Below are positions 57,077 through 64,000 of a stretch of 64,000 bases of DNA, piece by piece. The translations under genes and the position numbers were made by a program. Below the pieces are notes generated by a model that made no database searches, was not told where the DNA came from, and saw only the letters and a list, made by a program, of their open reading frames with translations. This DNA is from Nectonema munidae. Its lineage: Eukaryota; Nematomorpha; Nectonematoida; Nectonematidae. Position 1 is the first letter of the stretch. The number at the start of each line of letters is the position of its first letter. Location: assembly GCA_030549495.1 (NCBI GenBank), contig JAUIRK010000893.1, forward strand, positions 744,001-808,000, given 5' to 3'.

Positions 57077-59800
57077 ATTCAAAATTCCAATTCCATCATA
57101 AGACTGAAAATTCAATCATATTTACGTGATATCAACACATTTGATTTTTCACGAATCACCATTACAGAACTCAGCAACGCCGTAAACTCCTTTAAACCCA
57201 AACTAGCATGCAGCTACGACTACATATCCAAGAAAAGCATACCATATTATCTATCCCCACATACTTCAATTATTCAACAGTTGCTTAAGACTAAGCTACT
57301 TTCCCAATATCTGGAAAATTAGCAAATTAATCTTGATTGCTAAACCCAATCGACATCCCAATAACATAAAAAAATTACCCCCTATATCTCTTTTACCGAC
57401 AATAGGCAATATTTTAGAGAAAATTCTCAGGAAAGACTGCTACATTATAGCTAAAAAATCGACTCATTCACGCTAACCAATTTGCCTATCTTCCCAACAA
57501 AAACTCAGAATTAGCACTTTCTCGCCCTACGCTCTACCTCGAATCTACACTAAAAAAATCATAAAATAGCCTCAACTTTATTCCTAGATATCGAGAATAC
57601 TTTTAACACTGCCTGGAACCCAAATATCATAAACAACCTCATAGATAACACCTACCCCACATACATGATAAAATTCTTACACAATTACCTTAGCCATCGT
57701 ATTCTAATTTTAAACAACAACTCATATATTCGCGAGCTCTCTCTTTCTACTCCTCAAGGTGGCAGCTTATCTGAACTACTTTGGTTAATACTCATCAACC
57801 CCCTTCTTGCTTTTATCAACAACAACTCTAACTTTTCTCAGGGATATTCCGATGACCTTCTTTTCTTTTTTTCTAGTTCTGAGCAAAACAAAAACCTTAA
57901 ACAATCTCTTTCCCTACTAAAACAAATCTAATTCAAAGCGCGACAATACAAAATTTCCTTTAACCCTAATAAATTCTACTTAATTCATTTCACACGAAAA
58001 AGAATTAAACCTTTACCCATGCAACTTAACAAAACAAACAAATTAGATCCACAGAACCAAGTAAAATATCTTGGGCTCACTTTCCAACATAACTTAAAAT
58101 TTTCTACTCATTTCAAAAGCACCTCACAAAAATTAGTCAAAACTCTTTTTTCTCTTAAAAACGCAATTTCTTACAAATGGGGACTTTTTCCAAAAATTAC
58201 AAAGTTCATTTATAAAAGTCTCATTTTCCCTGTCACTAAATATGGAATTGTTTCATGGGGCTCAGAGTTGAAACATCAGTCATCCCTTACTCATCTTAAT
58301 AAAATTCATCGCCTGTCTCCTTTTTATCACCAATGCCTATCACACTACACCAACTACAAAACTTAAATTATTCACTAACACGCTACCCCTCCATTTCAAT
58401 CTAAAGATAACGCTTCTTAAAAATTACCTAATAACTTTCTGCTCTAAACCCTCACCACATCCTTTCACCAATCTATACACAACCCAAACATCCCAATCAC
58501 TGGAGTACTACAATTCCTTATTAATTCAGTTTGCTCCTAACAAAACATCTTATCAAGTGCTACCATTAATTCACCCAATCGAGCTCATCTACCCTTCTTC
58601 TTCTCCTCCTTACACCACTAACATCTGTCACCATAGTTATCTTGCCCTAAACCCTATAGCTCACCAACATACAACAAATACTATCAGCTTGCTTTCAATT
58701 TTCACTGACGGTTCCAAATCACAACATCGCTCTTCAGTTGCATGCGCATTCTTCCTACAAAACACAAAAAAACCATTTCTTATCCAACACACAAATCTAG
58801 ATCCAGAAATCATAGCACACGAAACAGAAATTCACGCAGTATTACTATCCTGCAACATACTCCTTAATAACCTAACTTCCTTTTCTACCTCCTTCAAATA
58901 TATCACTTTTTTCACAGACTCGCAAAATTTAATAAATGACCAAAAACTTGAAAACAAAATCTCACACTCAACTTATAGTTTAGCAAGCAAACTTATTCAC
59001 CTATCTAATCACTTTGAATTAAAAATCGTCAGGTGCCCAGCTCATTCCAGCTGTTTCGAAAACTACCTTGTCGATTACGTTGCCAAATCAAAATTCTCCG
59101 ATTCACAGATCCTACCCCTATTTTCTCTACCCATCCCCACATTTACAAACACAATAACTAACTCTACACTACTGCAGTGGCAACAATCTATTGACTCAAA
59201 AATCACATCACTTCCGACATCTATGCCATTATCACAACTCATTATAAACAAACACTTTCACTCACTCCCTCGAAACATCATTCGGTGGCTCTCATCCCAT
59301 TGCCATTGTAATGCATACTTCTTCAAATTCAAACTTCACGCAAACCCTTTCTGTCGTTTTATCTGTTCGTACATTGAAACACCTATACATATTCTTTTTT
59401 ATTGTCCAATTTTTCATTCTCACCGACACCAACTCCTTGAAAAAAGCCGCTACTTTTTAAAGATATTCCATCCTCTCTACATGATCTTCTACAACACCCA
59501 TTACTCATCAAACATCTTTCTCTTCTCATAACCAAAATCGAAACAATACTCTCTGCAAACCAAACACTCAATCCTCCATATCCAATAACAATAAGCCATT
59601 ATCATCGCTAACCCATACATTCTACAAAATAGTCTAGTGTCTACAGCCATGAAAATCTTCCAAATTTTCTTTTCTATTTCAGAAAGACCCACAAAGCCTA
59701 AACTTACACTTTGAAGACTAAATTCCAGCAGACTTGCAAGCATATTAGCTCCAGCTGAAAAGTGTTTAGAAATCTCTATACCTACCTACCTACCTACTAT
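57077..59800 (+). mobile_element. RNase H-type LINE (I/R1/LOA-like), 5'-truncated, with CCTA tail
   Basis: The plus strand is rich in A and C. It begins inside the reverse transcriptase: ITELSNAVNSFKPKLACSYD at about 57.16 kb (57065-57322), ISLLPTIGN-like sequence near 57.4 kb, then 57665-57931 with STPQGGSLSELLW and the catalytic box GYSDDLLFFF (usually YADD). 58019-58366 holds VKYLGLTFQHNLKF and VTKYGIVSWG. 58557-59531 is an intact RNase H domain: IFTDGSKS, HETEIHAVL, FFTDSQNLI, RCPAHSS; then the CCHC-like end CRFICSYIETPIHILFYCP. A tail of CCTA repeats lies at about 59779-59800. No endonuclease remains, so it is 5'-truncated; a few frame breaks separate the ORFs. RNase H after RT excludes Jockey, RTE and CR1. 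Confidence 0.88.
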
Positions 59801-59809
59801 TTATTTAAC

Positions 59810-61928
59810 TTCAAGCAATTATTTTTTTTGTTAAAAATTCAAATCCTTATTTTACTTTTAACATAAAAATGGCTTTAATATTAATAGCCCCTAATTTCAA
59901 AAAAATAACTGAAATTTTAAATCTATAATAAATAACAAAAGGGGATAACAATAAAGTAACCAATAAAACTACTATATGTAAAAAATAAACATATTTGATA
60001 TATTTTTTAGAGAAATAGTATATATTTATTAAAAGTAAATTTTCTATATATTTCAGTATTGCCAGATTTTTACATTATATTATGTAACAAAAAATGTCTG
60101 TCACTTTGTGTAAATGTAGTCTGAATATGATGTTAATATTAATTTTTTTGTAACGTCGATATTTTTTTTATTTTTGCTTAATCTAATTTTTGAGCAAACA
60201 ATGTGTTTTTTGGGATCTTGACCAAATTTCCTTTTTTTTAATATAATTTTTTTTTATTTGTTCGAGAAATTATATTGAAAATCCATAAAATGCACGCTAA
60301 ACTATAAATTGACTATTTTGTGTGGTATAATATTGGCTTAGAAAACAAAATGTAGCATTTTAAGTGATACTAAATATTGAATCGCACATGAAGGATATTT
60401 TGTGTAAATCAGAAACCAGGATAAGATGTGGGTTCCTCATTTAATCTGTAAGTCAACTTTACAAGGATAAGTTATCACAAAATTAAAGTGGATCGGCGAT
60501 GAGTTGCTAATTTCAGTATGTTCAGCATAAAAATCTGATTAGTGATTAGAATTCATTGGAAATCGGATTATTGATTGGCAATAATTGGAAAATGATTTAG
60601 AATAATTTTCCAAACTAAAAAGAGCTTGATGACAAAGTGAATGATCTAAAATAGGAGTTGATTTGTTTGCATTAAAGTGAAAAAATGGAATTTGCTGATC
60701 ACAAAGGTGAATATAAAGGTTCCGTGGGGTGTTTTCATTGAGAAGGCATAATTACGCTGTTTGTATCGAACTAAGATGAAACTAAAATAAAACCTCTGGA
60801 ATCTTAAATAAGTTTTAAGATTTTAGAATTAACGAATGGCCCATAAAATCACCTATTCACACTCTTATTAGCGAAAAATCTTGTCTTCCTCATCTCACAT
60901 TGAAATCATACATTTGTGATGTAGAATCAGGTAGTTTTCCTAAGCTGTGAAAAGCAAAAGTAACTTAAAATAATTAAACTTAAAAATAATCTTATAAATA
61001 TATTGATTGTTATTCTTAGGTTCAATTTGGATAAAAATGTTATCCCGCGGTAAATATATTTCTAGATCCGCCCTTGAGACGTTATACCAACCAGGGTGTT
61101 TTAGTTTTGTAAGTAATAATACAGAAATGCTTTTGTAAATTTTTTTAAAATATTACACAAAAAAATAATATCAAATTTAAAATGAGCACATCAAACATCA
61201 TAAAAAACACTAAAATTTATAATGAAACAAAAAATACTAAATGCATAATCCTTTGGGAAGCTGGGACACAAATGTTATCGACAAAACTGAATAAAATTTC
61301 TAATTTCTAACAAAAATAATTAATGTGAAAATTACTTTGAAAGTAAAAGATGAGTTTAATACTAAAAAACGAGATCACTTTTCTAGCTAAATTTTTCTAA
61401 ACTCTTTTTTTCACATATAAAATTTTTGAATGAAAAACCGGGGTTCTTATGATATTGAAAAATTCAAGAACAAAAATTGGTATTTCCTACTAAAATAAAC
61501 GGGTGGAAGATTAGGCAACGTAGTAATGAATAAAATCAATATGAAAAATGCTTTGCGACTTCAATCTCAGAAAACTGCGACATCTGTCAATCCTACTTTA
61601 ATTATCTACACTTTACACTAAAACTTTTTTAACTAAAGCATTTTTACTCTTCACTATTAAGTAACTATTTTTAAAAGAACAAAAACTTAAAGAATATTCA
61701 ATAAATAAAATATCCATTTCGATGATATCCTCTATCTTTAATAAAGTTAGATAATTTTTCTTTGGAAGTTATCTTTGTCTAAATTGGAACTCTCATATAG
61801 TTTTCTGAATTCTGAGGTTTAGTACCACTGTGTTAAAGAATGACCAGCGCTCTTGGACTTTAAACGTGGGCAATATTAAATTCAAAATTTTATATATACC
61901 TCTAATTTTTACAATTTTAGATGAGATT
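59810..61928. other. AT-rich DNA upstream of RMI1, no gene seen
   Basis: No coding signal is evident except the SINE fragment near 60.72 kb. CTAGATCCGCCCTTGAGACG near 61.06 kb resembles the end of a hAT MITE. The promoter and any 5' UTR of RMI1 should lie at the right of this stretch, but no motif stands out. Confidence 0.35.
60720..60776 (-). repeat. tRNA-derived SINE, 3' fragment (copy 5)
   Basis: GTGGGGTGTTTTCATTGAGA and GGCATAATTACGCTGTTTG match the 3' part of the copy at 62.34 kb (GTGGGGTGTTTTCATCGAGA). The tRNA-like head is absent, so it is truncated. Confidence 0.6.
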
Positions 61929-62946
61929 ATGTTAGATAAAAAAGTTGCAAACATTAAATCGCTTCTACACAAAAAGCACATCTATCTTTCTGATGCATGG
62001 ATTCACGCTTGCATAGCCTTCCTTTGTGAAAATAATGTTGACGCGGTATTCTTTTAAATTGAATTTTCTTTGGTGTCGTTGGTATCGCATTCAAGCGAAG
62101 AATAATCTTCCATAGATGGGCAGATGATCACGATCGGAAATCGATCCCAGATCTTTCGGTTCGAGGCCTTATGTTCCGGTCACTAGGCCAACAAATTTTA
62201 ATCGAAACGTTTTTAGACATGGATCTCAGGTTTCCATACTAAACTCTTTTTGCAATGTAATTTTTCTTCATAATTTTTCACATGAATGCATTTTGCTTTA
62301 TAAGGGCCTTTCTTTTTATAATGAAATAATTTAAGAACCGTGGGGTGTTTTCATCGAGAAGGCACAATTGCGCCGCTTGTATCAAACTATGAGGAAATAG
62401 GCTTGATGCGGGGTCGAACCCAAGACCTTGAGTTATCGAAACCCAGTACCAACCTTACTCCGTCTTCCGGTTCGAGGCCTTCAAAAATGTGTCAACTGAT
62501 AAATTAATTCTGTCTCTGATCAGTAGTGATTAAAGTTTTTAAAATTTTAGTCGTAATTCTAATTCAAATGCTAAAATTCTATCTTAGTTTTCTAGGTGTC
62601 TAATATAGATACAGTAACTAAGTGATCTCACTTGCTTATTTAACGAGATCATTAGTTCATTTTGATATTTAAGAGTAATAATGAGAAGCAAACAGCAGAA
62701 CTGGTGTATGAACAACTGTTATTAACGGATCTCAAGGAAATAAAGGAAGAAATTTTGCATCTCATTCCAGATTCCATGATCGATGAGCCTTTTTTCCTGC
62801 TTTCTGGCTACTTCTTATGTCAAGTGGACTTCAGAGTCAACATTTCTCGTTCTGCCTATTCTCAGTACCGCAGTAAAACTTGCTCTAAAGATGACTCTAC
62901 TTTTCTTGATGAAGAAACCAACAATGTTGTGGATGCTGTCTATGAT
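61929..62946 (+). CDS. RecQ-mediated genome instability protein 1 (RMI1), first two coding exons; gene continues beyond the window
   Basis: RMI1 is the OB-fold partner of topoisomerase III alpha and the BLM helicase; together they dissolve double Holliday junctions in the nucleus. Exon 1 (61929-62045) encodes MLDKKVANIKSLLHKK, then IYLSDAWIHACIAFLCENN, matching human VKVPPMWLEACINWIQEEN. Its donor GTATTC gives phase 0. Exon 2 (62674-62946) starts SNNEKQTAELVYEQLLLTDL (human VFEQWLLTDLRDL), with SGYFLCQVDFRVNISRSAYS (human LNGFYALQINSLVDVSQPAYS), and ends NVVDAVYD before a GTAATT donor. The domain is the RMI1 N-terminal helical segment leading into OB-fold 1. The ATG at 61929 is preferred to an upstream in-frame ATG (61830) because it fits the family start. 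The next exon, with the rest of the OB fold, is not in the last kilobase. The intron holds two SINE copies. Confidence 0.85.
62098..62205 (-). repeat. tRNA-derived SINE head in the RMI1 intron (copy 6)
   Basis: In reverse complement, TTGGCCTAGTGACCGG is a good pol III A box and GGGATCGATTTCC a B box about 35 bases later; between them is AAGGCCTCGAACCGAAAGA. That middle phrase recurs at the outer edge of the next SINE (about 62.47 kb), so the two form a pair. Confidence 0.65.
62338..62495 (-). repeat. tRNA-derived SINE (copy 7), most complete copy
   Basis: In reverse complement: AAGGCCTCGAACCGGAAGA, GGTTGGTACTGGGTTTCG, the B box GGGTTCGACCCC, then CATAGTTTGATACAAGCGG, CGCAATTGTGCCTTC and GATGAAAACACCCCACGG. 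The tail defines the family seen at 18.65, 28.6, 44.84, 57.04 and 60.72 kb. It lies in the RMI1 intron, antisense. Confidence 0.7.
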
Positions 62947-64000
62947 GTAATTGTATTTTCATTTCTATATCCTGGTTACACTTTCTATAATATAAATACT
63001 TGTACCTTATTTTGAATGCTTTTTTTATGAAATTTTAAAGACATTTAATATTTTTTTTCTTTAAATATTTAATACAACAGTGTGCTCTCACTCCATAGTT
63101 CATAGTTCTGGGTCTTCGCATAGAGGGGCGGGCAGAGAGTGGCATATGCTCTGAGCCTAAACTTCTTGGCAAGGCAAATATATGCATAGAATCTGTCTTC
63201 ATTATTAGAAATGTGACAAAACTCTTAAAAATTGCTATCGCATCTAATGAAGATGAATTTTGACTGTGTCATTGAAAATGTTGATGTATAAGCTTAAACT
63301 TATCATCGACTTTGTAAGGTCACTCATGGTATTTAAGAATTTTTTCATTATAAAAAAATGAACTGAATCTAAGAAGGGAGCGTGACTGAAACGTTTGACC
63401 CTCGAACGGCCGTGAAATTTTTGCCTCTGGCCGCTACTTCAACTTTTTCTCTTGGCCACAGCTGGAACTTTTGTCCTAGGCGCCAAATAGGTATGTAAGG
63501 GCTCTAGTATCCTTACTTAATTAATACAAATAACTAAATAGCGTGCAGCAGAAACTTATATTATTATTGGTTATAGAAATGAGCGCTAATGCAAAAAAAT
63601 TTTCTCTTAAAAATCTTTTACTCGAGTCCATTTAATAATCATATCATAATTTCTAAACTTAAAGAAAGAATAAATTTCCTAATACTTCTAATCTATTGCA
63701 ATATTATTATGTTTTATTTTGAGTTCAAGACATTTCCTAACCAAGACATTCTGTACCAAATTCATTTCGTACTTAAAATGGTCATTTGTAGCAAAAAAAT
63801 GGGTACAAAACGTCCAAAACAGGTGCGAAATTTCTCTGGTATGAAACGTCCTTGCTACGAAATGTCCTGTGCCCACTATTTCCACTATCCTTATAGTATT
63901 ATTTATTATTTTGCATACATCTTATCTCTGTATACTCATACATCTTATCTCTGTAACTGCTCAAACAGTTAAGATAATACTTCACTTTATTGTTTATACA
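62947..64000. other. RMI1 intron or flank, no exon seen
   Basis: A GC-richer patch at 63.09-63.20 kb (GTCTTCGCATAGAGGGGC) and phrases such as GTGCGAAATTTCTC and ACGAAATGTCCTGTGCCC near 63.83-63.88 kb look like repeat remnants; the latter faintly recall the ends of palindromic family B (CGAAATGTCC). The frame 63589-63972 has no support as a gene. Confidence 0.35.

Noticed and set aside
59383-59743. Minus-strand ORFs of 62 and 80 codons at the end of the RNase H LINE.
   Set aside because: Antisense to the zinc-knuckle region and 3' UTR of the LINE; no homology.
63700-63880. CGAAATGTCC-like phrases suggesting another family B palindromic MITE.
   Set aside because: Only isolated 8-10-base matches; no paired termini or target duplication.

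Overview
This is AT-rich eukaryotic DNA with short spliced exons, eukaryote-specific host genes (class I Arf, eEF1B, ribosomal protein eL28, RMI1) and a very dense load of transposable elements. The gene set and the mix of hAT, piggyBac, RNase H LINE and tRNA-derived SINE elements suggest an arthropod. A copepod such as a sea louse is a guess I cannot confirm from sequence alone. No bacterial features (operons, Shine-Dalgarno sites, CRISPR) are present.

Host genes. (1) About 0.8-2.44 kb, +: three phase-compatible exons that end in a CPKC motif look like the 3' end of an unrecognised gene. (2) 4.30-10.83 kb, -: six exons of eEF1B (EF-1-beta); only the first, N-terminal exon is not found. (3) 16.06-16.35 kb, +: a candidate two-exon gene for a 54-residue protein. 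(4) 34.29-42.06 kb, +: a complete class I ARF GTPase in four exons, with a 7.1-kb last intron full of transposons. (5) 47.92-49.07 kb, -: a complete four-exon ribosomal protein L28 (eL28) gene, 136 aa. (6) 54.57-54.73 kb, -: one orphan candidate exon. (7) 61.93-62.95 kb, +: the first two coding exons of RMI1, continuing past the window. None of these spliced genes gives a long single open frame, so they are easy to miss.

Mobile elements. A 3.37-kb hAT with a perfect 8-bp target duplication (4504-7874) lies in the last intron of eEF1B. A piggyBac-like element (about 11.5-15.5 kb) carries a huge GT microsatellite and a 33-bp minisatellite. A second piggyBac-like gene (16.9-22.37 kb) is split by a 3.7-kb hAT-like non-autonomous element, and a sister copy of that element lies at 27.47-30.23 kb. 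Both copies are nests of smaller elements (palindromic MITEs, a hAT MITE, a tRNA-like SINE). The ARF intron holds two LINE fragments inserted beside a third piggyBac-like fragment. A fourth piggyBac (42.82-44.65 kb) has clear TTAA-flanked inverted repeats. At 50.79-53.51 kb a TIR-bounded, TTAA-type element contains a broken gene of an uncharacterised protein family, and a second fossil of that family lies at 32.3-32.8 kb. An RNase H LINE (57.1-59.8 kb) and a truncated relative (55.8-56.4 kb) share a CCTA-type tail. At least six copies or fragments of one tRNA-derived SINE family are scattered through the window.

The rest is AT-rich intergenic or intronic DNA in which I see no gene. I found no convincing retrovirus-like or Polinton-like element. 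One coding-like degenerate block (35.5-36.4 kb) could not be classified.
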